Source: Cervus elaphus (lineage: Eukaryota > Chordata > Mammalia > Artiodactyla > Cervidae). From it: 64,000 bases of DNA. A program made the translations under genes and the position numbers. This document shows positions 45,515 to 57,830 of this stretch, piece after piece (positions within the stretch are counted from its first letter, which is position 1; each line of letters begins with the position of its first letter). The stretch is from positions 105,659,152 through 105,723,151 of the forward strand of contig NC_057832.1 in NCBI RefSeq assembly GCF_910594005.1, in the 5' to 3' direction. Below the pieces are notes generated by a model. That model ran no database searches and had not been told where the DNA came from. It saw only the letters and a list, made by a program, of their open reading frames with translations.

Positions 45515-45712
45515 AGGTGGGGGAATTAAGCTGACCCTGAGGAAGAGAGCTGAGAGATACACGCAGAGAAATCAGATGCTGGTCACGTGGCTTAAACCCA
45601 CGGACAAGCTGTGCCTTGACCTAGAACTACGTGAGTCAACATGATCTCTTTTACTGCTTGAGCCTGTCTAAGCTTGGTTTAGTTATTTGCAATAAAGAGT
45701 CCTAACCAATAA
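45515..45712 (+). mobile_element. MaLR (MLT1-type) LTR fragment
   Basis: 'gaagagagctgagagataca' and 'ttatttgcaataaagagtcc' resemble the 3' part of an MLT1-type LTR, including its polyadenylation-like aataaa. Confidence 0.45.
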
Positions 45713-47069
45713 AATATTACAATTAAATCTTCCATGAATTGTAAATTAATATTTGTAGCTTGCGACAACCAATTTTTAACACAATACAAAAATATTCCCC
45801 CAAGGCTGAAATTATCCATAGTTCTCAAAGGTTCTTTTTAATCTTTACATGGATGGGAAGACAGGAGAAAGATACAGTGGCTGGAAATCTTCATGACCAC
45901 ATCCTACCACAGATGCTGGATCTATTACAGTGGCAAAGAATAATGTGTTCCTTTATTTTGGGTTTTTATATCAGTATGGTATATAATATCTAAAAATTAC
46001 CCCAAACTTCCCAAAAACCACCACCACACATTTCAAGAAATCCAGTATTTGTGCTGAAGGTATGGGTAAACCCCCCTAATTTTAAAGGACCTGAGTTAAC
46101 TGCTTTCAGATAGCACCCTTGAAAAGTTGTCAATAAAGTGTTGGAACAAAAGTACTACTTTCTTTCCCAGTGTTCTCCAAATCCTACTGAAACTGAATCT
46201 ATGAAGCATAAAATCCTCTTTAGTCTTAAACATAGTAAAAGCTACTATTTATTGACTATTATTATATGTCAGGTACTGTGCAAAATGCTTCAAATATATT
46301 TACTCATTTTATTTCTAATTTCTTTCTTCTTTTAGCAGGACTTATTTGAAAATTCCAAATTAAACATTATGGACACTTTCCAGAATATGGCCATGAAAAG
46401 ATAATCTTGGGATTAATATGAGTGCCTCATTTTACGACGATTTCTTGTCTTCCAACATTTGTAGTTTCCATCTAATACAGCTAGAAAGGTTGCAACTGAC
46501 TGGTTAATTTCTAAGGCTGGACTCTGACCTTCATTTGAGAGCTTGTAATCAAAGCCAAAACACTGGAAAACTCCAAATGTACCATGATCTCAATCACACC
46601 AAGAAACCAAATGACTGGTAGAGCCCTTACAGCAATCTGCCTCAATAATCTTGCTCAGAAAGATCACTACAGACAGAGAAGTTTACAAATTTCAAAGGCA
46701 AAGTTATTCAAAATGTGGTATGTGAATCTGGCACCAGTCTGCAAACTGTTACTAGCACAGGACAACATTTTTTGTGTTAAGTACAAAGTCTAGTTCAGCT
46801 AACTTTTTAAAAAAACTGCAAGATACTCTTGATGAAGGAGACTGTGTTGACTTATTTTCTAGCCCCGCCTCTTTACCCACCAAGAACTGCTAACAGCGTG
46901 TGAATCAGCTCTTTCGAGCAACACTGCTCTAGACTTCAATTTTGGCTGTTATCTCTAATTTTTCTGTTCCTGATACCACACAAAATGTAAGTAAATTAAT
47001 AACCAATTACTTAGCTTGAACAGTTAAAAAACAATAGAAAAAGCAATAAAAATCAGCAATTGACCTCAC
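45713..47069. other. End of MTPN intron 3: unassigned
   Basis: A MIR/L2-like scrap at 46225-46330 ('ctactatttattgactatta', 'caggtactgtgcaaaatgct'). No other repeat or gene recognised. Confidence 0.45.
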
Positions 47070-47153
47070 CTTTGACAGAAGCAATTTCACGCAGGAAACA
47101 TGACCTTCATAGACGGCAGACAGAAGAGGTGTGATATGATGTTTATCTGGAGC
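47070..47153 (-). CDS. MTPN: Myotrophin exon 3 (residues 63-90)
   Basis: 84 bp encoding 28 residues that begin [11 protein letters not shown] and end KLLLSK. The minus strand has acceptor TTTCATAG (AG at 47154-47155) and donor GTGAGG (47069-47064), both canonical; both flanking introns are phase 0. The segment carries an ankyrin repeat ([20 protein letters not shown]), whose TPL and GH positions are the usual helix-capping residues. It continues directly from exon 2 and into exon 4. No frameshift or stop. The residues match mammalian myotrophin as I know it. Confidence 0.96.
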
Positions 47154-47979
47154 CTATGAAAGAATGAGATATAGATCACTTTATCCATTTTTCATTTTTT
47201 CCTTCTCTCTAGATCATTAGGGAATGCTTGTAAATAATTGAAAATCAATGTTCTGCCATTTTTAGCCTCTTATAGAGCTGACAGAGGTGTAGGCCCACAA
47301 GCAGTTTCTCCTTAGAAGTCAGCACAGTGAAACAGGGAGCAGGACTTTGACCCCAGCGCAGATCTGGACTCTGGCACTTAACTGTGTGACTAGTTACTTA
47401 ATCTCTCCGAGCCTCAACTCCCCACTACTGAAGGCATGCCAGTGTGGAGAGGTAAGAGAGGCCCACAATTGGGTCAGGTGACACGGCAGTCCCTGCGATG
47501 TGAAAAGTTCATCTCACTTGCTGTTATGGTTAAACATTTTTCTGAAACTCTGAAATGCAGAAGCTACAAAAGGCAAGAATCAAGAGATAACTGCTGCCTA
47601 ACCATTGTCCAAAAATCCACTTTTAGATTTTTCGTATGACTACAGGGCCTACCCTCCATTGGGTGATAGCCATTTGCCACCTACAGATGGTGATTAACTC
47701 TCAAACTGCTTTAGAACATGAAAAGGAAGCATGAACCATCTATCCACGCCTCTCACCCACCAGTTTTATCAGTTTAAAAAAATAAACTTGTTTTGCTTAT
47801 TTAAAAAAAAAAATCACAATCATATATTTCTAAGCTACAGAAATTTGGCAAAATTTCAGACTATATTCTTACTTCACATGAGATTTCCACCAGCAACTAT
47901 CTTATAAATCTACTGAAAACAACTACCCAAAAGCATACAACAGGAATTTTTTTCTAGAATGATAATGTTCTTTACATAC
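47154..47979. other. MTPN: MTPN intron 2, with a MIR relic
   Basis: 826 bp. A plus-strand MIR lies at about 47346-47435 ('cttaactgtgtgactagtta', 'atctctccgagcctcaactc'). An A run lies at 47803-47812. Otherwise unrecognised. Confidence 0.75.
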
Positions 47980-48093
47980 ATTAATATCTGCTCCTTTCAG
48001 CAGCAGAAATTCCAGGATTTCAAGCTGCCCACAATCTGCTGCATAATGAAGAGGCTTTCTTCCACCTTCTAGTGTCCGGTTGACATCTTCTCC
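47980..48093 (-). CDS. MTPN: Myotrophin exon 2 (residues 25-62)
   Basis: 114 bp encoding 38 residues from GEDVNRTLEGGRK to LLLKGADIN. Myotrophin (V-1) is a small cytosolic and nuclear protein of 118 residues made of ankyrin repeats; it binds and sequesters the actin capping protein CapZ and has been linked to NF-kB dimer exchange and cardiac growth. The exon holds the canonical ankyrin core PLHYAADCGQLEILEFLL. The acceptor on the minus strand is TTCTAAG (AG at 48094-48095) after a pyrimidine-rich run, and the donor is GTATGT (47979-47974). Both junctions are phase 0. Exon 1, with the start codon and 24 residues, is not in the window. Confidence 0.96.
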
Positions 48094-48360
48094 CTTAGAA
48101 GCCAAATGAAAACAGTATTCGTAAGGATGGCAGACTGAATGAAGAAGGGAAATAAGGCATCTGCTATCTTTACTTTCTTAAATATACAAGGGTTTCATCA
48201 AAGAATTACATTTCCTGCAAAGTGAAACAAGCAACCAAGAACTTGAAATTAAATTCTGCACAATCGTTAGCACACAGTATGACCGCAATTCAAACCATTA
48301 GTCAAGCTGAAAACAAACAAACAAAAAATGCTAAATGTAATGAAATATATTACTGTGCTC
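48094..48360. other. MTPN: MTPN intron 1, exon-proximal part
   Basis: The 266 bp between exon 2 and the BovB insertions, containing the acceptor and polypyrimidine tract of exon 2. No repeat recognised. Confidence 0.6.
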
Positions 48361-50219
48361 TATTTCTTAAGTGAACAATGCAAAGAAACAGAATAAAACA
48401 ACAGAATGGGAAAGCCTAGAGATCTCTTCAAGAAAATCAGAGATACCAAGAGAATATTTCATGCAAAGATGGGCACAGTAAAGGACAGAAATGATATGGA
48501 CCTCATAGAAGCAGAAGATATTAGAGGTGGTAAGAATACACAGAAGAACTGTACAAAACAGATCTTCACAACCCAGATAATCACAAGGGTATGATCGCTT
48601 ACTTACAGCCAGACATCCTGGAAGGTGAAGTCAAGTGGGCCTTAGGAAGTATCACTATGAATGAAACTAGTGGAGGTGATGGAATTCCAGTGGAGCTATT
48701 TCAAATCCTAAAAGAAGATGCTGTGAAAGTGCTGCACTCAATACGCCAGCAAATTTGGAAAACTCAGCAGTGGCCACAGGACTGGAAAAGGTCAGTTTTT
48801 ATTCCAATCCCAAAGAAAGGCAATGCCAAAGAATGCTCAAATACCACACAATTGCACTCATCTCACATGCTAGTAAAGTAATGCTCAAAATTCTCCAAGT
48901 CGGGCTTCAACAGTACATGAACCATGAACTTCCAGGTGTTCAAGCTAGATTTACAAAAGCCAGAGGAACCAGAGATCAAATTGCCAACATCCACTGGATC
49001 ATTGAAAAAGCAAGAGTTCCAGAAGAACATCTATTTCTGCTTTACTGACTATGCCAAAGCCTCTGACTGTGTGGATCACAATAAACTGTGGAAAATTCTG
49101 AAAGAGATGGGAATACCAGACCACCTGACTTGCCTCTTGAGAAATCTGTATGCAGGTCAAGAAGCAACAGTTATAACTGGACATGGAACAACAGACTGGT
49201 TCCAAATCGGGAAAGGAGTACGTCAAGGCTGTATACTGTCATCCTGCTTATTTAATTTGAGAGTACATCATGAGAAATGCTGGGTTGGCAGAAGCACAAG
49301 CTGGAATCAAGACTGCCAGGAGAAGCATCAATAACTTCAGATATGCAGACGACACCACCCTTGTGGCAGAAAGTGAAGAAGAACTAAAGAGCCTCCTAAT
49401 GAAAGTGAAAAAGTTGGCTTAAAACTTAACATTCAGAAAACTAAGACCATGGCATCTGGTCCCATCCCTTCATGGCAAATAGATGGGGAAATAGTGACAG
49501 ACTTTATTTTTTTGGGCTCCAAAATCACTGCAGATGGTGACTGCAGCCATGAAATTAAAAGATGCTTATTCCTTGGAAGAAAAGTTATGACCAACCTAGC
49601 TGCTGCTGCTAAGTGGCTTCAGTCGTGTCCGACTCTGTGCGACCCCATAGACGGCAGCCCATCAGGCTCCGCTGTCCCTGGGATTCTCCAGGCAAGAATA
49701 CTGGAGTGGGTTGCCATTTCCTTCTCCAGACCAACCTAAACAGCATATTAAAAAGCAGAGACATTACTTTGCAACAAAGGTCTGTCTAGTCAAAGCTATG
49801 GTTATTCCAGCAGTCATGTATGGATGTGAGAGTTGGACTATAAAGCTGAGCACTGAAGAATTGATGTTTTTGAACTGTGGTGTTGGAGAAGACTCTTGAG
49901 AGTCCCTTGGACTGCAAGGACATCCAACCAGTCCATCCTAAAGGAAATCAGTCCTGAATATTCATTGGAAGGACTGTTGCTGAAGCTGAAACTCCAATAC
50001 TATGGCCACCTGATGCAAAGAACTGACTCATTGAAAAAGACCCTGACGCTGGGAAAGATTAAGGCAGGAGGAGAAGGGGGCGACAGGGGATGAGATGGCT
50101 GGATGGCATCACCAACACGATGGACATGAGCTTGAGTGAACTCATGGACAAGGAAGCATGGAGTGCTGCAGGTCATGGGGTCGCAAAGAGTCGGACACAA
50201 CTGAGCGACTGAACTGAAC
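48361..50219 (+). mobile_element. BovB (RTE) LINE copy, 5'-truncated, antisense to MTPN
   Basis: Plus-strand BovB from the start of the RT region to the 3' end, with a Bov-A nested at 49599-49728. Broken ORF2 pieces include 48406-48594 ('GKPRDLFKKIRDTKRIFH'), 48591-48881 ('GGDGIPVELFQILKED') and 48924-49334 (containing 'GTTDWFQIGKGVRQGC'). The YADD box is intact at 49342-49353 but frameshifts separate it from the rest. The 3' end is the RTE-type ACTGA repeat. Confidence 0.9.
49599..49728 (-). mobile_element. Bov-A SINE nested in BovB, with target duplication
   Basis: A reverse Bov-A from 'ctgctgctgctaagtggctt' to 'ccatttccttctcca', flanked by gaccaaccta at 49589-49598 and 49729-49738. The BovB sequence is continuous across the insertion once the SINE is removed. 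Confidence 0.9.
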
Positions 50220-51158
50220 TAAACTGCTTCACTGACTACACTAAAGCCTTTGACTGTGTAGATCACAACAAACTGTGGAAAATTCTTCAAGAGACGGAAA
50301 TATCAGACCACCTTACCTGCCTCCTGTGAAACCTGTACACAGGTCAAGGAGCAACAGTTAGAACAAACTGGTTCCAAATTGGGAACGGAGTACATCAAGG
50401 CTGTATATTGTCACCTTGTTTAACTTACATGCAGAGTATAATGCTGAGCTGGGTGAAGCACAAGCTGGAATAAAGATTGCCGGGAGAAATATCAATAATC
50501 TTAGATAGGCAGATGATACCACCCTTATGGCAGAAAGCAAAGAGTAAAGATTAAGGTGGGGAAACAATGGCAGTGACAGACTTTCTTTTCTTGGGCTCCA
50601 AAATCGCTGTCATCAGTGACTGCAACCACAAAATTAAAAGACACTTGCTCCTTGGAAGAAAATGATAAACCTAGACAGTGTATTAAAAAGCAGAGACATT
50701 ACTTTGCTACAAAGTTCTGTATAGTTTTTCCAGTAGTCATGTAGGGATGTGAGAGCTGGATAATAATAAAGGCTGAGCGCCGAAGAATTGATGCCTTCAA
50801 ACTGTGATGTTGGAGAAGACTCTTGAGAGTCCCTTGGACAGCAAGGAGATCCATCCAGTCAATCTTAAAAGAAATCAACCCTGAATATTCACAGGAAGGA
50901 CTGTGATGCTGAAGGTGAAGCTACAATCCTTTGGCCACCTCATGCAAAGAGCCGACTCACTGGAAAAGACCCTGATGCTAGAAAAGACTGAAGGCAGGAG
51001 AAGGGGGTGACAGAGGATGAGATGGTTGGATGGCATCACCGACTCAAGGGACATGAGTCTGAACAAACTCTGGGAGATGGTGAAGGACAGGGAAGCCTGG
51101 CGTGCTGCAGTCCGTGGGGTCACAAAGTCCGAAACAAGTGAGCGACTGAACAACAACA
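50220..51158 (+). mobile_element. Second BovB copy, internally deleted, in tandem
   Basis: It begins in mid-RT ('ttgactgtgtagatcacaac') directly after the 3' end of the previous copy and ends at 'gagcgactgaacaacaac'. About 130 bp after the YADD box is missing (near 50545), and the Tyr codon of that box is a TAG stop at 50516-50518. Confidence 0.87.
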
Positions 51159-51224
51159 GGGCTCCTTATACAGTAAATTGACACATTAGTAGAGAGAAGG
51201 TGTTTAACATACTTAATATCACTG

Positions 51225-51445
51225 GAGGCTGGGTGAGAGCTCCAATTCTACCACTGAGTTGGAGGACCTTAGACTACTTTCTAAATCTTTGTTTTCTTCC
51301 CATTTTTACTCCCATCTGTAAAATGGGACTAAAAATACACATCACTGGACTTTAGTGTATCATTAAATGAAATAATCCATGCAAAGTATCTAACACAGTA
51401 CCAGACAAGGTAGTATGTTTAATAAAGGTTAAGTATTACTGCTGT
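51225..51445 (+). mobile_element. MIR SINE relic
   Basis: 'tctaccactgagttggagga', 'cccatctgtaaaatgggact', 'taaatgaaataatccatgca' and 'ctaacacagtaccagacaag' follow the MIR consensus order. Confidence 0.75.
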
Positions 51446-52165
51446 GGATTGACTCATACTAATTCTAAAAGACTATCCAAAATTAGGTTAATGCAGGTTC
51501 AGAATAATGGCTGAAATATAAAGATATGACTTATGATACTTTATATTCAGAAACAAATTTAAAAGTAAGGCCAATCGGGAGTACCAGCTTAATCTTTATT
51601 CACAACTGCAGAAATGTGAGGCTTTGAGGAAAAGAAGTACTGCTTAAAATGACTTAGATAAAACTAGTTTTCCTTTCACTTCCTTTCCATTATTCATGTT
51701 AATATTAACTGGAGAGTATTAACTAGATAGGCCTTTTCAATGGAACAAAGAAATAACTTCAGTAAGGAGTCAGTAAGACAGCTTTGTCAAAAAGTTGTTT
51801 TCCTGAAGTAAAATATGTGATACCGTCCTTCTCACTTGGTATAAATGTGGAAAAGGCATATGAAAAGGAACAGTTGTGAGTTTAAACTCCCCTTTATCCC
51901 TGCAGACACTGCCTTTACAATTCTTATTTGAGTAGACAAAAATGACAATACTGGAAAGGCTTAGTGTGACTGACAGGAAAGAAAGCATCTTCTTCTGCAG
52001 GGCCTTCTGGAATTTATAGTACTAAATAACTATATTGGGAAAGTAGAAAGGTCTCAAATTAACCATCTTTGTCCTTCTACCATAAGAAAATACATGGGAA
52101 AAAGACATATGGAAATCTCTGTACCCTGCTGCAAACCTGAACATGTTCTAAAAGACAAAGTTTAT
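51446..52165. other. Unassigned intronic sequence
   Basis: No gene or repeat recognised. Confidence 0.5.
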
Positions 52166-53825
52166 TAAAAAAAAAAAAAAAATTAAATTCAAGGTAAGAA
52201 GAAATCAATGAAATGGAAAACAGAAAAATAACAGAAATCAAAAGCTATTTCTTTGAGATCAATATAATTGATAGATCTCTAGCTAGAATGATTAGGGGGA
52301 AAAAAAGGACAGAGAGTGCTAATACCAGATTTTATAGACTATCATGTTCCCACAAAGAAACTGCCAGGTCACAGATGGCTACACTGGCAAGTTTTACCAA
52401 ACACTTAAGAAAAGATGGATAATAATAATAATTCTGCACACTCTTCCAAAATAATAGGAAGGGCCAAAATGTGTTCTTTGAGATCAATATACTCTGATTC
52501 TGAGACAAAGACATTACAAGTCAGGAACACCACAGGATAATGTCCCTCACGAACACAAACTCTAAACAATTTTAGCAAATTCAATCAAATAATGTATAAA
52601 AAGTACAAGAGGCCATGACTAAGTAGTATTTATCCCAGGAATACAAGGTTGGTTGAATATTTGAAGACAGTCCATATAACTCACCATTTTAACAAACTGA
52701 AAAAAAGAAAAACCGTATAATCATTTCAAAAAGCATCTGACAAAATCCAATGTCCTTTACTGATAAAAGCTCAGCAAACTAGGAAAAGAAGGACCTCTCT
52801 CTGGACTAATGAAGGGCCTCTACAGAGAAAGTACAATTAACATCATACTTAACTGGTGACAGACTGAATGAATGCTTTTCTTCTGAAACCAGGAATAAGA
52901 CATCTTTTTTCTACCACCTGTTTCTACACTGTACTAGAGGTTCTGAACAGTGCAACTAGGGAACAAACAAACCTCATCCATTTTGAAAAGGAAGAAGTAT
53001 AACTGTCTTTGTTTGCAGATGATGTGATAGCTATGTAGAGGAAAGTCCAATGGAATCTACCAAAAATGTACTAGAATAAGTAATTTTAGCAATGTTAAAT
53101 AAAGAACAAAAGATCAATATACAGACTCAACTGCTTTATATAGCACCAGCAATTAATAATTGCAAGCCAAAACTAAAACCAGTATTATCTACAATAGCAT
53201 ACAAATTTATAAAACATCTGGTAATAAGTCTAACAAAAAAGACAATACCTATATACTTAAAATCACCAAACACTGTTGAGAGGAATTAAGAGAGGATCTA
53301 AATAAATAAACGGAGAGATAAGCACATTCATGGGTGGGGAGACTGACCATTGCAAAGATGTCAATTTTCCACAGATTGATATACAGATTCAACGCAATAC
53401 CAATTAAAATTCTAGCAGGCTCTTAAAAAAAGAAACTGACAAACTGACCCTAAATTTCATGTGGAAAAACAATCTAGAACAGCCAAAACAACTTTGAAAA
53501 GAAAGAACAAACTGGAGAGCTAACAATATCTGATTTCAAAAATTATGAAAAACTGCAATAATCAAGAAAGCATGGTACTGGCATAAAGATATAAAATATA
53601 GAAACTAATATATACTAATAAAAAGCAGAATAGTAGTTACTTACTGGGGTATTATGGAAGGGAGGGACTACAAAGGGGCACTTGAGGGTGATGGAATCCA
53701 CCAAATTCATTATCTTGATTGTGGTGATGGTTTCATGATTGTATACATGTCAAAACTTATCCAGTTGCACTCTTTAAATATCTGAAATTTTTTGCATTTA
53801 AATTATACTTCAAAAACATAGATTT
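52166..53825 (+). mobile_element. Old L1 (ORF2 and 3'UTR), decayed
   Basis: ORF2-derived wording from about 52200 ('agctagaatgattaggggga', 'tatcccaggaatacaaggtt', 'tttgcagatgatgtgatagc', 'attccacagattgatataca'-like) to a 3'UTR ('ggtgatggtttcatgattgt') ending about 53825. The RT box is visible as 'ttcgcagatgat'-type at about 53015-53030, but frames are broken by many stops. Confidence 0.78.
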
Positions 53826-54150
53826 TCCTAAATCAAGTCTCTGTGGCTCTATTCTTGATGCTAACTAAAATTCGATGTAGAAGAGGCACAGTAATGACTA
53901 ATAGTACCTTCATGGGAGACTTAAAAAGCAAAAGCTACTTGGGATCAAGTTATTTCATTGTTAATGCTAAATGAAAAGCTCCCGACCTCTGTATTCTATA
54001 ACTCAACAAACTAGACGGAAGAAAAGTTCTAAGGTGGAATAAGTGTGAATCAGTATGGCCTCTACTAGCTGGGCTTCAGATACCAAAGCAATTGTCTGCA
54101 CTGCTGGGAGAAAAAAAAATCTTACTTGGTACCTCAACTTACAGCCCCAT
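53826..54150. other. Unassigned intronic sequence
   Basis: Nothing recognised. Confidence 0.5.
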
Positions 54151-54430
54151 TATGCCGACCCCATTCCTTCCCACTGTCTTTTGCTCAGTTAATCCCTACT
54201 AATCCTTTAGAATGAAGCTTTACTCAAACTTCCTCTGAAAAGTCATCTTTGAGTAATATGACCTTCACAGGGGTACCCAAAGCAGCTTGTATATTTATTT
54301 CCCTGTGTCACATTCAACTCAGTCTGCCTCTATCTGTATCCTCTATGAATGCAGGTCACACATCATGTCACTATTAGTTACTTTGGCAGCTCCAATGCCT
54401 ATATAGTTTCTGATACATAGTAAATTTTAC
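54151..54430 (+). mobile_element. L2 LINE relic
   Basis: 'aatgaagctttactcaaact', 'cctctgaaaagtcatctttg', 'ctctatgaatgcaggtcaca' and 'tttctgatacatagtaaatt' follow the L2 3' region. Confidence 0.6.
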
Positions 54431-55289
54431 GTAATAGAAGCTTTTATACTGAACAAATGTGAAATTGCTCAAGTGACAGACTTGGAAGTCATACACACCA
54501 TCTTCTACTTCAAGCAACCACTGATAATGCATTAGTTATCCAGTAATAGCAGCAGTAACTTGAGACCAGTGCTATGTTTACGGATGGAGGGATCGGAATG
54601 ACAATTTCACCAGCTCCCCAGCAGTTGGAGAGGTGTTAACTTCAGTAGTGGTGGTGAAATAGGGAAGGAAGGCAGTGCTCTATCTAGTTCCTTTTTCCTC
54701 ACTCTCGGTTGGCATCGGTGATCAGAAGAGAGGACGTCAGATGCCTATTCTTCACCTTCATTCTAACTTCATGAGGCATTACCAGCTACAGAGAAAAATC
54801 TAACCCTAATTTTGTCTCCCAGATTCTGGGGACAGAAGTGAGAGATGCACAATTCCAACAGGTCCCTTAGCATTACATGGCAATCTTACCATGTTCCTGT
54901 TTATCTTGCTTTTCCACGTTGCACAGAGACTATTTTAAATCTCTTCCACTTTTTGTAAGCCTCCTCCTTCCTTTTTATTCTCTGCAGATAACCCTGTATT
55001 AATCTCCAAACAGAAAATGGTCTTCAGACATGAATTTCCTCCTGAACTTCTCTCTACACTTTCCTGCAACTGACAAATCCTTTCCTATCTAAAGACAATC
55101 CCTCACCTAAGTTTTGGGTATCATCCTTTTTTGTTGTCTTAAAAAAACTCGTTTCTTTGTTATCCCTTTTCTTGCCTGTGTTTTCAACCTCTCCTGCTCT
55201 ACTGGCTCCCTTTCATCAGAATATGCCACTCACAACTCTTCATTAAAAAAGCAACAGCAACATAAAAGTCTATCCTTAGGCCTGACATC
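54431..55289. other. Unassigned intronic sequence
   Basis: No gene or repeat recognised with confidence. Confidence 0.5.
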
Positions 55290-55650
55290 CACCTTTTAGT
55301 TACTATTCTTTCTCCTCCCTTTCATAGCTAAACTTGCCAAACCAATTGTGAATATCTGCTATCTCCAGCTTCTCACTTCCTGTTCTAATCTGACTTCCAC
55401 CCTCATTATTATACTATAGCCATTTTTGCTGACGTCAAAGACCTCCATGTTGTGAAATGCAAAGGTTATCTCTTAGCCCTCACCTTAACTGATGTCCCAA
55501 CGTGACAAAGCGGATCGATCACTTCTCCCCTTTTAAAGCACCCTGTCTTCCCCTGACTTTAGGGACACCACATTATCGTAGTTTTCCTTCTGCTCTCTGA
55601 CTACTTCTTTGTTGTTTCCTCTTCTGATTTGTCCACTTCTAGGAGATGTT
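55290..55650 (+). mobile_element. L2 LINE relic (ORF region)
   Basis: 'gtcaaagacctccatgttgt', 'gggacaccacattatcgtag', 'ttttccttctgctctctgac' match an internal L2 segment. Confidence 0.55.
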
Positions 55651-56344
55651 TAAAACTAATTTTTGAGATCTTGGTTATGAATTCAGGTTATCATATATAA
55701 TTCAGTTGATAAAAACTGGTTAGCTTTATAGTCCAGTAATAGTATACACCTTGATTACTTCTTCGGTGATAGTTTTTATGTTTTTAAAGACATCATGCAG
55801 TAACATCATGCAATAGTATCATATCATGTGTCACAGAGTTGGACAGCAACAAATTCTCACCATGATCTATGTGTAAACAACCAGGCAGGTGACAAATAAC
55901 TGCATACAGCTTCTATTTACCACACACAGTTCAGGTAAAGCAGGCTGGCAAATCTAACTTCTCAACACATCCAGGCCTGTCTAGCTTCACTTTTCCCTTT
56001 TTAGCAAGAATAATTTATCCAGTATCATTTTACTCTCCTTTCTGTCATTGCAACGTGAAGCCTGTTGGTTGTTAAATATACAACAGATTTTGGTTACATT
56101 AAAATTATACTTTTTACTGTATTTTTCTTGTACCAAGAAATCTGTTTTGAAGCTATTTTAATTTGTTTTAAAATATATATATTCTACTTGACAATCAGTG
56201 AAGAGACTTTCAAAAAGCTTACAAATTCTTTTGTGTGTATACATTTTCTAGGTAAAGAGCCCAGGTCACTTTTCATCAGATTCTCAAAGGGTACACCATG
56301 ATCCCTTAGAAGTCAGGAAGCCCTTCCTTGAACTTTCCTACTTT
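55651..56344. other. Unassigned intronic sequence
   Basis: Nothing recognised. Confidence 0.5.
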
Positions 56345-56515
56345 ATGACGGGAAGCAGTATTACACAGTGGAAAGACCACGGGACAGAAACCCTCAGTGC
56401 TGTTACCTCTGCTACTGCCCGCAATGAGGAAGTTAAGAAGCTTGGAAGACCTTAGTCTCCTCACTGAAAACTCTGCAGCCGGAGCAGATGATCTCTTAAG
56501 TCTACAACTGTTCCC
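56345..56515 (+). mobile_element. MIR SINE relic
   Basis: 'cacagtggaaagaccacggg', 'tagtctcctcactgaaaact' and 'gatgatctcttaagtctaca' follow the MIR order. The 129-codon minus-strand frame (56306-56695) spans it and is not a gene. Confidence 0.6.
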
Positions 56516-56819
56516 CCCTTGTATTTGAGACCAGGGAGAATAGGTGTTTCTATACTTCTGGCCATGAAAACAAAGTAGTAGCTTAAGAGACTGGAAGCGG
56601 AAAATGGCTGCTACATAGGAACATTTAACTTTCCACACAAACTGGATCCAACATGAAGGTTTAATACAACAACATGAATGATGTAAAAAATACATCTACA
56701 TTTCAAAGTAAAAAACTTTTTTTTTCAAACCTAATTCTTAGAGTTGTTTTGCTAACAAAAGTAGGCAATGGTTTTTAAAAAAAATGCAATATGGTATTTG
56801 AAAAAGACACATTACTTGC

Positions 56820-56960
56820 AATCAATTTAATTCAACAAACATTTACTGAGCCTACTATAAGTTAGGCACTGTGCTACTTGCTTGGGATAAAATAGGAAGG
56901 CCGAGCCCTGATTAAAAGAATTTGCTTTTTGGGAAGCTAGCATGCAAATAAATGAATGCC
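56820..56960 (+). mobile_element. L2 3' end relic
   Basis: 'caacaaacatttactgagcc', 'taagttaggcactgtgctac' and 'atgcaaataaatgaatgcc' follow the L2 3' region. It includes 56919-56943, the source of the inverted copy at 57717-57741. Confidence 0.65.
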
Positions 56961-57741
56961 ATTTAGTTAAGTACCACAAAATACAGAGGAACCTTAATGA
57001 AATGAATGTTCAACAACTTTATTTGTTGGCAATTCATCTTTTACTGCCATTTAACTTTTCATGTATTTATATCTTGTATTGTTAATTCAATGTCCTTAGG
57101 GGTCAGACACCACATCTTAATATTTTTTCATTTGCACCATAATTCTAAACATGGTTCTTTTAAACCTTTAATAAAAATTTGTTTTGATTGCTAATTATAA
57201 CAGCATATTCTAAAATGCTAAATTAAGGAGTAACAGTATTCAACAACGTGTCTACTGATTTGGAGAGTGCGGATGTATGCATAAGTGTATGTAAGAGAGT
57301 GGCACCTGGAGAAATTAAATAATATATTATGCTGTATGGAATTTTCATAGACCAACAGGAAATCCAGGTACTCATTTGGAAAGCACCCACAGATACATTG
57401 TTGCTGTGAACTGAACTGAAAGTCACTCAGTTGTGTCCGACTCTTGACCACCCCATGGACTATAGTCCATGGAATTCTCCAGGCAAGAATACTGGAGTGG
57501 GTAGCCTTTCCCTTCTCCAGGGGATCTTCCTAACCCGGGGATCGAACCCAGGTCTCCTGCATTGCAGGCAAATTCTTTACCGTCTGAGCCACCAGGGAAG
57601 CCCAAGAATACTGGAGTGGGTAGCCTATCCCTTCTCCAGCGGATCTTCCTGACCCAGGAATCAAACTGGGGTCTCCTGCACTGCAGGCAGATTCTTGACC
57701 AGCTGAGCTAGCTACGATGCTAGCTTCCCAAAAAGCAAATT
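56919..57741. repeat. Perfect 25-bp inverted repeat pair
   Basis: 56919-56943 and the reverse complement of 57717-57741 are identical over 25 bp. The left copy sits inside an L2 relic and reads as native sequence; the right copy sits exactly at the 5' end of a reverse-oriented SINE. Confidence 0.92.
57411..57716 (-). mobile_element. Dimeric Bov-tA-type SINE
   Basis: Reverse orientation, two tRNA heads in tandem ('gagccaccagggaagcccaa' internally; 'ccagctgagcta' at the outer end). The final bases of the outer head are replaced by the inverted 25-bp copy at 57717-57741. Confidence 0.87.
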
Positions 57742-57764
57742 TACCAGAAGGCCCTGTTGCCATG

Positions 57765-57830
57765 AGGCTTCACTGAAATAAGGTAATGTATTTGGCACAG
57801 GAAGCACTCAATAAATGTTAACTGATAATA
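57765..57830 (+). mobile_element. MIR tail
   Basis: 'atttggcacaggaagcactc' and 'aataaatgttaactgataat' resemble the end of a MIR. Confidence 0.5.

Noticed and set aside
56306..56695. 129-codon minus-strand open frame
   Set aside because: It spans an antisense MIR; no homologue recognised.
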